Assembly (NCBI GenBank): GCA_027491155.1
Contig: JAIXWR010000037.1
Coordinates: 1-64,000, forward strand
Direction: 5' to 3'
DNA: 64,000 bases
From: Verrucomicrobiaceae bacterium
GTDB lineage: Bacteria > Verrucomicrobiota > Verrucomicrobiia > Verrucomicrobiales > Akkermansiaceae
Part shown: positions 19,203 through 28,600 of the stretch, in pieces
Numbering within the stretch: the stretch's first letter is position 1
How the letters are laid out: each line of letters starts with the position of its first letter
The notes under the pieces: model-generated
What the model was told of the DNA's origin: nothing
Database searches by the model: none
The model's input: only the letters and a program-made list of their open reading frames with translations
Position numbers and translations under genes: made by a program

Positions 19203-21605
19203 ATGATCCTTCGCTCCGAAACATCCGCCTTCGTCTGTTCGTTCTCGATCGCGGCACTGCTGGCAATTCCCGCCCCGGTCGACGCCGCGCCGAAGAACAC
19301 GATGGCGCTGCCGGATTTCACCAAGGGCGACGCCATCCCGGCCGAAGCGCGGCACGACTGGACCTTGGGTGCCACCGGTCTCCGCGGTTGGATCTACAGC
19401 AGCAAGCTGACCACCACCGATGCCCGCCAGATCGCTGTCACGCGGGTGGAGAAGGGCTCCCCGGCGGACGGCATCCTTGCGGTCGGCGACGTGATCCTCG
19501 GCGTCGCGGGCAAGCCTTTCTCGCATGACCCTCGGACCGAGTTCGGGAAGGCTCTCACCGCCGCCGAAAGCGATGCGGTGGGAGGCAAGCTCGCCCTCAC
19601 CCGCTGGCGGGCCGGCAAGACCGAGGAAGTCGCCGTCAAGCTGCCGGTGCTCGGAAGCTACGGCGCCACCGCGCCCTACGATTGCCCGAAGTCGAAGCGG
19701 ATCCTCGAACAGGGATGCAAGGCCTTGGCCGCGGCCATCAGCGCCCCGAACTATCGCCCGAACCCGATCTCGCGTTCGATGAACGCCCTCGCCCTGCTTG
19801 CCAGCGGCGACCCCGCCTACCTGCCGGTCATCAAGAAGGAAGTGGAATGGGCCGCGGGATATTCGGCCGACGGCTTCCAGACCTGGTACTACGGTTATGT
19901 GATTTCGCTGATCGCCGAATACAAGATGGCAACCGGCGACGAATCGGTGATGCCCGGCTTGAAACGCCTCGCGCTGGAGGCCGCGCACGGCCAGAGCGCG
20001 GTCGGCTCGTGGGGCCACAAGTTCGCACGGCCCGACGGCCGGCTCAGCGGCTACGGCATGATGAACGCTCCGGGAGTGCCGCTCACCATCTCGCTGGTGC
20101 TGGCCCGCGAGGCCGGCTTGAAGGATCCCGCCGTCGACAAGGCGATCGCCGCCAGCGCGCGCCTGCTGCGCTTCTACATCGGCAAGGGCGCCATCCCCTA
20201 CGGCGACCACCACCCCTGGACCCAGACCCACGAGGACAACGGCAAGTGCGGCATGGCCGCGGTGCTCTTCAACCTGTTAGGCGACAAGCAGGGCGCGGAA
20301 TTCTTCTCCCGCATGAGCGTGGCTTCCCACGGCGCGGAGCGCGACGGCGGCCATACCGGCAATTTCTGGAACATCCTGTGGTCCATGCCCGGAGTCGCCC
20401 AATCCGGACCCCGGGCCACCGGCGCGTGGATGGGCGAGTTCGGCGGCTGGTACTTCGACCTCGCCCGCCGCTGGGACGGCACCTTCCTGCACCAGGGTCC
20501 GCCGGAAATGAACAACGACAAGACCGCCGGCTGGGACGCCAGCGGCGGCTACCTGCTTGCCTACGCGATGCCCCTCAGGAAGCTGCGCCTGACCGGCAAG
20601 CTTCCCGGAGTCGCACCGCAGATCGATGCCGCCACCGCGAAGTCGCTGATCCTCGACGGCCGCGGTTGGAGCAACAAGGACCGCAACAGCGCCTACGACG
20701 CGCTCGGGCCCGAACCGCTGTTCGAAGCGCTCGGAAGCTGGTCGCCCGTCGTCCGCGAGCGCGCCGCGATGGCGATCGCCCGCCGCAAGGGCGAGCCGCC
20801 GGTCGCGGCACTGGTGAAACTGCTCGACTCGCCGACGCTCGACGCCCGCTACGGCGCTTGCGAGGCGCTGATCCAGCTCAAGGCGGCCGCAGCCCCGGCC
20901 GTGCCGGCTCTGGCGAAACTGCTGGATCACCAGGACCTCTGGCTGCGCGTCAAGGCTGCCGAGGCGCTCGCAAGCATCGGCAAGCCCGCCATGTCCACCG
21001 TGCCCGCCTTGCTCCAGCGCATCGCACTGCCGCCTTCGGAATCCGATCCGCGCGGCATGGAGCAGCGCTTCCTCTGCTTCGCCGTGTTCGGGCAAATGCT
21101 CAAGCACTCGCTCGAGGGTGTCGATCCGGACCTCCTCCGCAAGGCGGTGGTCGCCGGGCTGAAGAACGAGGACGGCCGCGCCCGCGGCGAGGTCGGCGCC
21201 GTCTATCAGAAGCTGAGCTACGAGCAGATCAAACCCCTGCTCCCCGCGATCCGCGAAGCCATCGTCACGCCCGCTCCCAGCGGCGAGATGTTCGCCAGCG
21301 GCATCCGCCTGCTCGGCTGCGAACTCCTGGCCAAGCACCGGATCCGCGAGGGGATGGAACTGAGCCTCGACGTGATGGAGATCGACCAATGGGGCAAGGC
21401 CACCCGCATCGACCGCTGCCTGAAGGTCATCGCGATGTACGGCGGCGCGGCCAAGCCGCTGCTGCCGCGGCTGCGCCAGCTCGAGAAGGACCTCACGGCC
21501 CACGGCGAGGCGAAGAACCTGAAACCGAAGATCGACAGCCTGCGCACCATCATTGGCAACATCGAGACCAGCACGGAGAGCCCCGAACTCCGCAGCCTCG
21601 ATTGA
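19203..21605 (+). CDS. Secreted DUF6288 protein with PDZ and HEAT-like repeats
   Basis: This 800-residue protein begins with a signal peptide (start 19203, MILRSETSAFV; cleavage near PVDAA). A PDZ-like domain (about 55-135; VEKGSPADGILAVGDVILGV) precedes an alpha-helical domain rich in Trp, Gly and His (about 150-470; HGQSAVGSWGHKFARPDG, GDHHPWTQTHEDNGKCGMA), resembling an alpha/alpha toroid. HEAT-like repeats make up about 500-650 (DARYGACEALIQLKAAAAPA). I match it to DUF6288 from memory; no activity is known to me. A close full-length paralogue lies at 37031-39442, also last in a cytochrome/propeller block, so a shared role with those proteins is likely. It converges on the giant PATR gene. 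Confidence 0.75.
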   Translation: MILRSETSAFVCSFSIAALLAIPAPVDAAPKNTMALPDFTKGDAIPAEARHDWTLGATGLRGWIYSSKLTTTDARQIAVTRVEKGSPADGILAVGDVILGVAGKPFSHDPRTEFGKALTAAESDAVGGKLALTRWRAGKTEEVAVKLPVLGSYGATAPYDCPKSKRILEQGCKALAAAISAPNYRPNPISRSMNALALLASGDPAYLPVIKKEVEWAAGYSADGFQTWYYGYVISLIAEYKMATGDESVMPGLKRLALEAAHGQSAVGSWGHKFARPDGRLSGYGMMNAPGVPLTISLVLAREAGLKDPAVDKAIAASARLLRFYIGKGAIPYGDHHPWTQTHEDNGKCGMAAVLFNLLGDKQGAEFFSRMSVASHGAERDGGHTGNFWNILWSMPGVAQSGPRATGAWMGEFGGWYFDLARRWDGTFLHQGPPEMNNDKTAGWDASGGYLLAYAMPLRKLRLTGKLPGVAPQIDAATAKSLILDGRGWSNKDRNSAYDALGPEPLFEALGSWSPVVRERAAMAIARRKGEPPVAALVKLLDSPTLDARYGACEALIQLKAAAAPAVPALAKLLDHQDLWLRVKAAEALASIGKPAMSTVPALLQRIALPPSESDPRGMEQRFLCFAVFGQMLKHSLEGVDPDLLRKAVVAGLKNEDGRARGEVGAVYQKLSYEQIKPLLPAIREAIVTPAPSGEMFASGIRLLGCELLAKHRIREGMELSLDVMEIDQWGKATRIDRCLKVIAMYGGAAKPLLPRLRQLEKDLTAHGEAKNLKPKIDSLRTIIGNIETSTESPELRSLD

Positions 21606-21623
21606 CTTACCGGATCAAACGAA

Positions 21624-21662
21624 GCGTCCCGCCGAAGCCCTTGGAGGCCTCGTGCGGGACGC
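21624..21662. terminator. Convergent terminator hairpin
   Basis: GCGTCCCGC (21624-21632) pairs perfectly with GCGGGACGC (21654-21662) around a 21-nt loop, between the convergent stops of the DUF6288 gene (21605) and PATR gene 1 (21692). A second small stem, CCGGC-TGA-GCCGG, follows at 21672-21684. No T tract, but the GC stem and position fit a bidirectional terminator. Confidence 0.55.
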
Positions 21663-21691
21663 GTTGAGGAACCGGCTGAGCCGGCCGGGAA

Positions 21692-24600
21692 TCACGGGCT
21701 GGTCACCGTCGCGCGGAGGAAGCCGGCCGATGGCAGTCCGTCGGATCCATTGAGGATGAAGCTACGGTACTGGTAACCCGATCCAAGCGCCGGCAGTCCG
21801 GCGGTCAGCGGCGCCACCGGGGTGACTCCCTGGGTGAAGCTGCTCAGGTTCAGGCTTCCCTGGATCGCATAGGTGATTCCGTCCACCGTGCTGGAGGGCG
21901 AAGGCGTTCCGGTGAAGGCCGGCGCGGTTTCACGCACCGCCACGGTGATGACCAGGTCGGCACCGGCCGGGACGTCGGACGAATCCCCGGTGAAGACGAA
22001 GACCTTGGCATTGTCCGAACCGCTCAGCGGATCGCCATCGAAGGCGAACTCGACGAGGTTGCTGGCGCCGTCGGCGTCGGGATCGTCGTTCTTGCCGCTT
22101 TCCTTGCCCGGGGTGCCGTCAAGGCCGTTCGCGAGCGCCCAGGCATCGAAGGGATTCGTCAGATCGCCGACCAAGAGCAGTCCCGGACCCGTGATGCGGG
22201 CGGTTTCGCGTTGGGCGCCGGATCCCACCGCACCCCAGACGCCATCGAGTTGCTGGACGCCCTCGATGAACAAGGCATCCACCACGTCGCTGCCTGCGGC
22301 GGCGAGGTTGAGGGTGCCGGCATTGGCGATGCGCACGGCGGAGGCATCGGCGAGGGTCGAAGGCTGCGTCAGCACCAGGGTGCCCGCGGTGACGGTGGTG
22401 TCGCCGTCGTGGGAGGTCGCCCCGCTGATGGTGAGCGTGCCGGCCGCGGTCTTGTTGATCGAACCGCTGCCGCCGAGATTCCCCGCAACCGTGAAGGCAA
22501 AGTCCGCACGGAGCGTGCAAGCACCGGTCACGGTGACCGGGCCGTCGAAGCGGGACTGGCCGCCAGCATCGCTGACCCCGGCGAGGGTGCCGCTGTTCAC
22601 GGCGACCGGGTTGCCCACGGTAGCGATGGTTCCGAACGAACCGATCTGGAACTCAGCTCCGGAATTGACGACCACGCTGCCCGTTCCCGTCATCGGCACC
22701 GCGAGGTGCAGGCCGAAGGTGCCTTGATTGACCTCGAGGGTCCCGTTGTTGACGAGCGGGTTCTGCACGACGGCCACGAGGTTCGCGTCGGTCTTGGTCA
22801 GCTTGATGCCGGTCCCGATGGTCAGGCCGCCGATCCCGCCGCCCCGGACGTCCCAGCGCCGGAGGCCGCCGACCGTGCTGTCCGCGGTCACATCGAGCCG
22901 CTGCATGGTGTTGACCTGGTCCGCAGCGCCGTCGTTCCTGACCGTGCCGCCGGCGAGGGTGAAGCGCTCGGCACCGAAGTTCTGGCCGTTGGTATTGAGC
23001 GTCACGCCGGAGTTGATGATGGTCCCGGAGGTGACACCGGAAGCGCCGAATGCGCTGCCCTTGCCGGCGGTGACAAGGCCGCCGTTGAGGGTGGTCACGC
23101 CGGTGTAGGTGCTGGCCGTCGCGCCGCCGAGCGTCAGGGCGCCGGTGCCGGTCTTGGTCAGGGCCAGCGAACCCCCGATGATGCCGGTGAAGTTGCAGAC
23201 CGCATCGTTGTCCCCGATCGTCAGCAAGGGCGTGCCGGCGGTGCTGGTGACCGTGCCGTTGCCGCTCAAGCCGTTGATCGTCTCGTTGTTGCCGACCAGG
23301 TTCAGCGTGCCGGCGCCGGTGCCGTTGGTATTGATCACCACGTTGCCCTTGCCCGGCCCGTTCGGGATCTGGTTGGGCGCGCCGAGGTTGAGCGCGTAGC
23401 TGCGGCCTACCTGGGCGACGTCGTTGATGGTCGTGTTGCCGGCGTAGTCGTTGTCTCCTGCGGCATTGGCAAGGGTGACGGTCATGGAGGTGCCGCCCAG
23501 GGTGTGGGAGAGCAGCCTCACGCCGTTGGTGATGCCGCTGATCTTGCCGGTGGCGGTCACGGAACCGGTGCCGTTGGTGCTGAAGGTGACGTCGGAAGTG
23601 CCGGCGGTCAGCGGGCCCGAGAACACCATGCCGGTGGCATCGATGCGGAAGGTCCCCACCCGGTCGGTGCCCAGTCCGGTGTTGGCGATGATCGGGTTGG
23701 CGAGCGTCTGGTTGGCGGTGGCGAAGAAGATGCCCGCCTTGTCGGTGGCGCTTTCGCCGACGGTGATCGGACCGGTGCCGTAAGCGCCGGCCGCGATTGC
23801 ACCGGGGGACATCCGGGTTCCCGCGGTGGTGTTGGTAAGCACGATCCCTCCCGAGAAGGTGTTGCCGCCGCTGGTGAGGCTGAAGTTGCCGTTGCTGTTG
23901 GTGATCCGCAGCGCGACGTCCTTGTCGACCCCGTCGAGGATGGCGGCACCGACCGCGCCTGCGGCATTATTGATCGAAAGCAGGGTCGTTCCCGCTCCGG
24001 CACTGTTGTCGGTCACCACCGCCGTGGCGGGTGCGGTGACCGAAGCGACGGTGGGATTGAAGCCGTTCAGGTCCAGCAGGGTCGAGACCCCCATGGTCAC
24101 CGCCCGCCCCGTCCCGATACCCGCGGCGTTGCCGAGGCGGATGGAGCCGCCGCCGATCACCACGCTTCCGGTAAAGATGTTGGCGCCGTTGAGGACCAGC
24201 CTCCCGTGGCCGGTCTTGCCGAGCGAAACCACGTCGGTGCCGTTGTTGGTGATGGTGGAACCGATCGTCAGGTCGTTGCTAATGGAATCGTTGATGATAT
24301 TGAGGGTCGCGGCGGCCGCGTTCACCGTGAGGCCGGTGGTGAGGATGCCGTCATTGGCCGCGGTGCCAATCGAGAGGCTGCCGGAAGTGTCCGCCTGATG
24401 GATCCCGCCGCCCGTTTCACCGCCGACCATCAGCACATCCGCCGGGTTGGCGAACGCGATGGTGGAAGCGCCGTCGGACGCGGCCATCTTCAGGCTGTTG
24501 ACCTGGGTCAGCACACCTCCGTCGAGCGTGACATTACCGAGGGTGCCGCCGTTCACGATGCGGACGTTGGCCGCCGCGTTGTTGGGCACCGAACTGACGC

Positions 24601-27028
24601 CCAGGCGGGTGATGTCGGTGTAGCCGGTGTAGGCGGTGATCGGCCCGTCGGGGGCGTTGGTCGAGTTGGTCGCCCACTCGGTGACACCGCCCACGGTGAC
24701 CGTGGCCCAGGAGCCGAGGATCCCGTTGGTGTTGAGGGTATCGGTGGTGGCGATGCCATCGGCGGTCAGGTTCAGGACCGCCCCCGCGCCGGGAGTGATG
24801 GCGTTGAGATTGATCACCGCGGAGCCCGAGGTGCGGGTGATCGTGCTGCGGGTCCCGGCCGTGAGCGCGGTGGACAGCACGCTCTCGGCGTGGCTGCCGC
24901 CGGACAGGTCGATCGTCCCGCCGCCCAGCGTGAGCGCCGTGGTGTCGGAGAGCTTGCCGGTGTTGTTCACCGAGTAATCGAGCTTCAGCACGCCGCCGTT
25001 CACCTGGGTGGCACCGGTGAAGAGGTTCGTTCCGCCGAGGCTGAGCGTTCCGGCTCCGTCCTTGATCAGTCCGCCGGTGCCGTTGCCCATCGCGGTGGGG
25101 ATCGTGGTGTTGCCCGCGCCGCCGACGACGAGGTTGAAGGCTCCGTTCACCGCGGGCGTGGCGTTCAGGGTCAGGGTTCCGGCATCCGAGTTGATCCGCG
25201 ACTGGGCGGCCATGGTGACGGTGCCGGAGTAGGTGTTGTCGCCCGAGAAGTTGCGGAGGGCGCCTTGGTTCGAGATCCCGCCGCCGTTGATCGTGAGCGG
25301 CTCGGCCGCCGTGACCAGACCGCCGGTCAGGCGGATTTCCGAGGCTCCCGACTGGGTGGTCCCGGTGATGACGCTGCCCAGGGCGTTGGCGTTGCCAAGA
25401 ATGAGAACGCCTCCCGTGACATTCGTTCCCCCGGTGTAGATATTGTTGCCGCTGAGGGTCCAGGTGCCGGTGCCTCCCTTGGCGACCAGGGTGAGGTCCG
25501 CCCCGCTGTTGTCGATGATCTGGCCTGTGAATTCGCCGGTGCCTGCGGTCGATCCGTTGAACGTGAGGGTCTTCGTGCCGACCCCGGTCACGGTCGGATT
25601 GGCGGTGAACACCAGGTTTCCGGAGGCACCGGACTGGGTGATCGTGGCCCCGCCGGTGGTGCCGGAAAGATTGATCACGCGGTCGGTCGTTTCACCGGTT
25701 CCGGTGTAGTTGAGCGCGCCCCCCGACCCGGCGACGCCGAGCGAGATCGTGCCTCCGGTTCCGAGCGGACCGGTGATGCCGGTGTTGTTGATCGCCGGCA
25801 CGGTGAGGGTGCCTGCCAGCACCTGGACCCCGCCGGTGAAGGTGTTGGCACCGGTAACGATGAGATTGCTTGTCCCGCCCTTGGCGAGCGTGCGGGACCC
25901 GCCGCTTTCCGAAATGATGCCGGAGATGGTGCCATTGCCCGCCTGACTGCCGACGTAGGCATCGTTGGTTCCGGTGAGCGGGCCGGCGAGGCTAACCGGC
26001 CCCGCCCAGTTCCCGTTGTTCTCAATCCGGAGTTGGCCGAGCGTCTCGCCGGTATCGCCGCCGTTGAGGATGATCGAGGAGTTCTTGGTGGCCCCCGTGG
26101 AAACATAGACCGTGGCGTTCGGCTGCACATTCACGGTGATGGCCGGATTGTCCAAACCGTTGAACTGGATCTTCCCGCCGCTCAAGCCGGTGGAAGGCCC
26201 GACGTTGAGGATTCCGGTGAAGCCGCTGAAGTTCCCGTTGAGAATGCGGGTGCTGGTGATGTTGGTATCCGCGAGGCCCGCGGAGAGCAGGTCGACATTG
26301 ATGGTGCCGCCGCCGAGCACGGTGCCCATGCCGCCGTAGGTGATGTCCCCGGCGGTGGTGGCTTTGAGGTTCAAGGTGCCGTCCACCGTCAGCGCGCTGC
26401 TGTTGCCCATGGCACCGGCGATGCCGGCGACGAGGGTTCCGCCGGGCTGGATCACGGAGGTTCCGGTGTAGGCGTTGCCGGCGTTGAGCACGAGGGTGCC
26501 GCCGTTGACCAGCACGCCGGTGGTGACCGCGTTCGCCCCGGAGATCGTGAGGGTCCCCGCGTCGACCACCGTGGTTCCGGTGTAGGTGTTGGCGGCGGTG
26601 AGGAACAAGGATCCCGCGCCCGCCTTGGTCAGGCCGCTGGTGCCGGCGATCACGGAGCTGATCGTGACGGACTTGTCCACGCCCAGCGTGCCGACCGTGA
26701 TGGTCGGCGTGGTGCCGGCCAGGGTCAGAACGTTCGCCCCGCTGATCGTCCACGATGCCGGGGTGCCGGTGTCCGCATCCCCGAACACCAGGTTCCCGAT
26801 GGTCCGGGCGCTGTCGAGCGTGATGGTGGCATCGAGCGTCTGGTCGTTGGCGAAGGTGGCGGTGGAGCCGGCGCCGTCGGCGATGTCCGGCGACCATTTG
26901 GCCGCCTCGCTCCAACTGCCGTTGTCATCGACATTCCAGGAGCCGTCGGCGGCGGCAGCCTGCTGCACGTTGAAAAGAAGCAAATTGCTGCCAAGCAGCG
27001 CACCGGCGACGCGGATCTTCGGGTTCAT
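21692..27028 (-). CDS. Giant autotransporter-associated beta-strand repeat (PATR) protein 1
   Basis: This 1778-residue surface or secreted protein has a signal peptide (MNPKIRVAGALLGSNLLLFN, cleavage near AAAA) that fixes the start at 27028; an upstream ATG at 27103 is rejected. The body consists of many PATR repeats of the form LTKAGAGSLFLTAANTYTGT followed by TLVVDAGTLTI-like strands, predicting a long right-handed beta-helix. No C-terminal beta-barrel is seen, so it is not a classical autotransporter. The C terminus carries an acidic, calcium-site-like stretch (KNDDPDADGASNLVEFAFDG) and a beta domain, a common tail on verrucomicrobial PATR proteins. It probably binds or shields cell-surface polymer. 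It is downstream of two esterase genes on the same strand. Confidence 0.85.
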   Translation of the reverse strand: MNPKIRVAGALLGSNLLLFNVQQAAAADGSWNVDDNGSWSEAAKWSPDIADGAGSTATFANDQTLDATITLDSARTIGNLVFGDADTGTPASWTISGANVLTLAGTTPTITVGTLGVDKSVTISSVIAGTSGLTKAGAGSLFLTAANTYTGTTVVDAGTLTISGANAVTTGVLVNGGTLVLNAGNAYTGTSVIQPGGTLVAGIAGAMGNSSALTVDGTLNLKATTAGDITYGGMGTVLGGGTINVDLLSAGLADTNITSTRILNGNFSGFTGILNVGPSTGLSGGKIQFNGLDNPAITVNVQPNATVYVSTGATKNSSIILNGGDTGETLGQLRIENNGNWAGPVSLAGPLTGTNDAYVGSQAGNGTISGIISESGGSRTLAKGGTSNLIVTGANTFTGGVQVLAGTLTVPAINNTGITGPLGTGGTISLGVAGSGGALNYTGTGETTDRVINLSGTTGGATITQSGASGNLVFTANPTVTGVGTKTLTFNGSTAGTGEFTGQIIDNSGADLTLVAKGGTGTWTLSGNNIYTGGTNVTGGVLILGNANALGSVITGTTQSGASEIRLTGGLVTAAEPLTINGGGISNQGALRNFSGDNTYSGTVTMAAQSRINSDAGTLTLNATPAVNGAFNLVVGGAGNTTIPTAMGNGTGGLIKDGAGTLSLGGTNLFTGATQVNGGVLKLDYSVNNTGKLSDTTALTLGGGTIDLSGGSHAESVLSTALTAGTRSTITRTSGSAVINLNAITPGAGAVLNLTADGIATTDTLNTNGILGSWATVTVGGVTEWATNSTNAPDGPITAYTGYTDITRLGVSSVPNNAAANVRIVNGGTLGNVTLDGGVLTQVNSLKMAASDGASTIAFANPADVLMVGGETGGGIHQADTSGSLSIGTAANDGILTTGLTVNAAAATLNIINDSISNDLTIGSTITNNGTDVVSLGKTGHGRLVLNGANIFTGSVVIGGGSIRLGNAAGIGTGRAVTMGVSTLLDLNGFNPTVASVTAPATAVVTDNSAGAGTTLLSINNAAGAVGAAILDGVDKDVALRITNSNGNFSLTSGGNTFSGGIVLTNTTAGTRMSPGAIAAGAYGTGPITVGESATDKAGIFFATANQTLANPIIANTGLGTDRVGTFRIDATGMVFSGPLTAGTSDVTFSTNGTGSVTATGKISGITNGVRLLSHTLGGTSMTVTLANAAGDNDYAGNTTINDVAQVGRSYALNLGAPNQIPNGPGKGNVVINTNGTGAGTLNLVGNNETINGLSGNGTVTSTAGTPLLTIGDNDAVCNFTGIIGGSLALTKTGTGALTLGGATASTYTGVTTLNGGLVTAGKGSAFGASGVTSGTIINSGVTLNTNGQNFGAERFTLAGGTVRNDGAADQVNTMQRLDVTADSTVGGLRRWDVRGGGIGGLTIGTGIKLTKTDANLVAVVQNPLVNNGTLEVNQGTFGLHLAVPMTGTGSVVVNSGAEFQIGSFGTIATVGNPVAVNSGTLAGVSDAGGQSRFDGPVTVTGACTLRADFAFTVAGNLGGSGSINKTAAGTLTISGATSHDGDTTVTAGTLVLTQPSTLADASAVRIANAGTLNLAAAGSDVVDALFIEGVQQLDGVWGAVGSGAQRETARITGPGLLLVGDLTNPFDAWALANGLDGTPGKESGKNDDPDADGASNLVEFAFDGDPLSGSDNAKVFVFTGDSSDVPAGADLVITVAVRETAPAFTGTPSPSSTVDGITYAIQGSLNLSSFTQGVTPVAPLTAGLPALGSGYQYRSFILNGSDGLPSAGFLRATVTSP

Positions 27029-27047
27029 AGGGGTTTTGGGGTTCTGA

Positions 27048-27068
27048 CGGAGTCCGGGCATGACTCCG
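27048..27068. repeat. Inverted repeat in the PATR1 leader
   Basis: CGGAGTC (27048-27054) and GACTCCG (27062-27068) are perfect 7-bp arms with a 7-nt loop, 20-40 bp upstream of the PATR1 ATG on the minus strand. It could form an mRNA leader hairpin or be an operator. Confidence 0.4.
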
Positions 27069-27094
27069 CTACTAGACGAACCAAATGATGCGGG

Positions 27095-27118
27095 AAGTGG
27101 CAAGAGGGAATGCCACTT
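27095..27118. terminator. Hairpin between esterase 1 and PATR1
   Basis: AAGTGGCA (27095-27102) and TGCCACTT (27111-27118) are perfect 8-bp arms with an 8-nt loop. On the minus strand it lies 43 bp past the stop of esterase 1, so it may be its terminator; there is no T tract, and an operator for PATR1 is equally possible. Confidence 0.4.
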
Positions 27119-27160
27119 TCTCGTCCCCTATCTCCAAGCTATCAACCTGCCTGAAGGATC

Positions 27161-28456
27161 TCAGTTCCGCAAAAGCTCCACCATCGCCTTCCCCATCGCC
27201 TCGCCGACGTTCATGTAGGTCTCGGCGTTGCCACCGTAGTGGCTGTTGCCGCTGCCGCCCTTGGACAAGGGGTTGGAATAGACGGTGGCGACGTTGCCCT
27301 TAAACTCCGGATACTTGCCGTCCTTCCCGTCCACGGCGAGCTGGGCTTCGAGGATCTTGCCGCCATTGCCGCCCGAGCCCTTGGTCGCCTCGCCGAGGGT
27401 CGCGAGCACGAACTTGGCCTCCGGCGACTCGAAGTCCTTGCGGAGTTGCTTGATGAAGGCGACGAGGTTCCGCTCGTAGTGCTCGGCATGGGCGGCATTG
27501 CCTCCGTCCTTCTCGCCCTGCCAGAAGAAGAAGCCGGCGACCTCGTGCTTCTTGGCATCGGGATAGTAGGTGCCGAGGTCCGCCAGCACCGACTTGGCGT
27601 TGGCAATGTCGTCGTCGTACTGTTTGCCGGCATACCAGACCCCTTCCGGCTTCTCGCCGTTGCCCTTGGGATTTTCGGGGGTGCCGCGGTAGCCGGGCTC
27701 CGTCTTGCCGTTGAATTCGTAGGGCTCGCTGCCCGGCGGCAGGAGGTCCCAGCCGAGGCTGCGGTTGCCGATGCAGCTCTTGAGGATCATGACCGGAGCC
27801 TCGATCGCATCGCCCAGCGGGTGCCCGATCCCGAACTCGGGCCCCATGGTCTTGGATCCGGGAACGGTCATCCACTGGTTGTTGAAGACATCCATGGGCT
27901 TGCCCTTGCCCACCATCACCCGGACGTTGCGGACGTCCTTCCGCTCCGACCACTCGCCGGCCTCGTTCAGCAGGTAGGGATAGAGCTTCTTGGTCTTCGC
28001 CGCCGTCTCCAGCGAGCCCTCGCCGCCGGTGATCTTGCCAAGGCCGACCATGTTGGACTGGCCGAGCAGGATGAAGACCTGGACCGGCTTCGACATGTCC
28101 GCCGGCTGGGTCATGTCGACCGCCTTTCCTTCCGGCGCGAGAAGTCCGGACGCCTTGGCGGGAGCCTGCCCGGCGGGCGCGACCTTCCCCTGCTCCTTGA
28201 GGAAGTCGATGTCGGCCGCGGAGAGCTTCTCTTGCTTGAAGTTGAGCGTCTTGCCGTTGGCGAGCTTGACCCCCACCGAGCCGGTTTCCGGATCATAGGA
28301 CACGAGATCGCCCTCGAAGGTTTTCGCGCCGTCCGAACTGGTCCAGGTGCGGGCCTGGCCCATGCCGAGCAGGATGACCGCCAGCAAGGAGCCTGCGGCA
28401 AGCGGGAGGGCCCGGCGAAAACGGCAGGCACGGAAGAAGAAAGGGTCGGGTTTCAT
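27161..28456 (-). CDS. SASA-family esterase with N-terminal SHD1-like domain (esterase 1)
   Basis: This 431-residue protein starts at 28456 with a basic N terminus and a hydrophobic signal or anchor (about 16-33). An SHD1-like domain follows (about 36-90; ARTWTSSDGAKTFEGDLVSY), common on PVC exported proteins. The SGNH-type sialate O-acetylesterase-like domain contains GQSNMVG with Ser134 as predicted nucleophile, and a C-terminal His in NSHYGGNAETYMNVGEAMG. The usual Asp three residues before this His is not seen, so a Ser-His dyad or another acid may be used. It probably removes acetyl groups from sugars outside the cytoplasm; the substrate is unknown. Operator site B lies 90 bp upstream. 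An upstream in-frame ATG at 28558 would overlap that site and is rejected. Confidence 0.82.
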   Translation of the reverse strand: MKPDPFFFRACRFRRALPLAAGSLLAVILLGMGQARTWTSSDGAKTFEGDLVSYDPETGSVGVKLANGKTLNFKQEKLSAADIDFLKEQGKVAPAGQAPAKASGLLAPEGKAVDMTQPADMSKPVQVFILLGQSNMVGLGKITGGEGSLETAAKTKKLYPYLLNEAGEWSERKDVRNVRVMVGKGKPMDVFNNQWMTVPGSKTMGPEFGIGHPLGDAIEAPVMILKSCIGNRSLGWDLLPPGSEPYEFNGKTEPGYRGTPENPKGNGEKPEGVWYAGKQYDDDIANAKSVLADLGTYYPDAKKHEVAGFFFWQGEKDGGNAAHAEHYERNLVAFIKQLRKDFESPEAKFVLATLGEATKGSGGNGGKILEAQLAVDGKDGKYPEFKGNVATVYSNPLSKGGSGNSHYGGNAETYMNVGEAMGKAMVELLRN

Positions 28457-28545
28457 GAGCGTGGATTCGATTGCGGCCGCTGCGGGCGCGAGATTTGAAG
28501 GAGCTCGATCGCTACCGGGGCGCCCCGCGGGTTCCTTCACACGGA

Positions 28546-28574
28546 TCGCGCAAAACAACCGTCGATTTGCGCCA
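28546..28574. promoter_or_regulatory. Regulon operator site B
   Basis: TCGCGCAAA (28546-28554), 11-bp spacer, TTTGCGCCA (28566-28574), 90 bp upstream of esterase 1. The direct-repeat cores GCGCAA (28548) and GCGCCA (28569) are 21 bp apart, as in site A. The arms share a perfect GCGCAAA/TTTGCGC dyad. The dyad spacer is one base longer than in sites A, C and D. Confidence 0.6.
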
Positions 28575-28600
28575 CACGGCCGCGGGTGAAGGGGCTTGTT

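Noticed and set aside
22211-27088. A 1625-codon open frame antisense to PATR1
   Set aside because: High GC and repeat-driven codon bias of PATR1 keep the opposite frame open. It has no signal, domain or plausible composition, while PATR1 has signal peptide and repeats.
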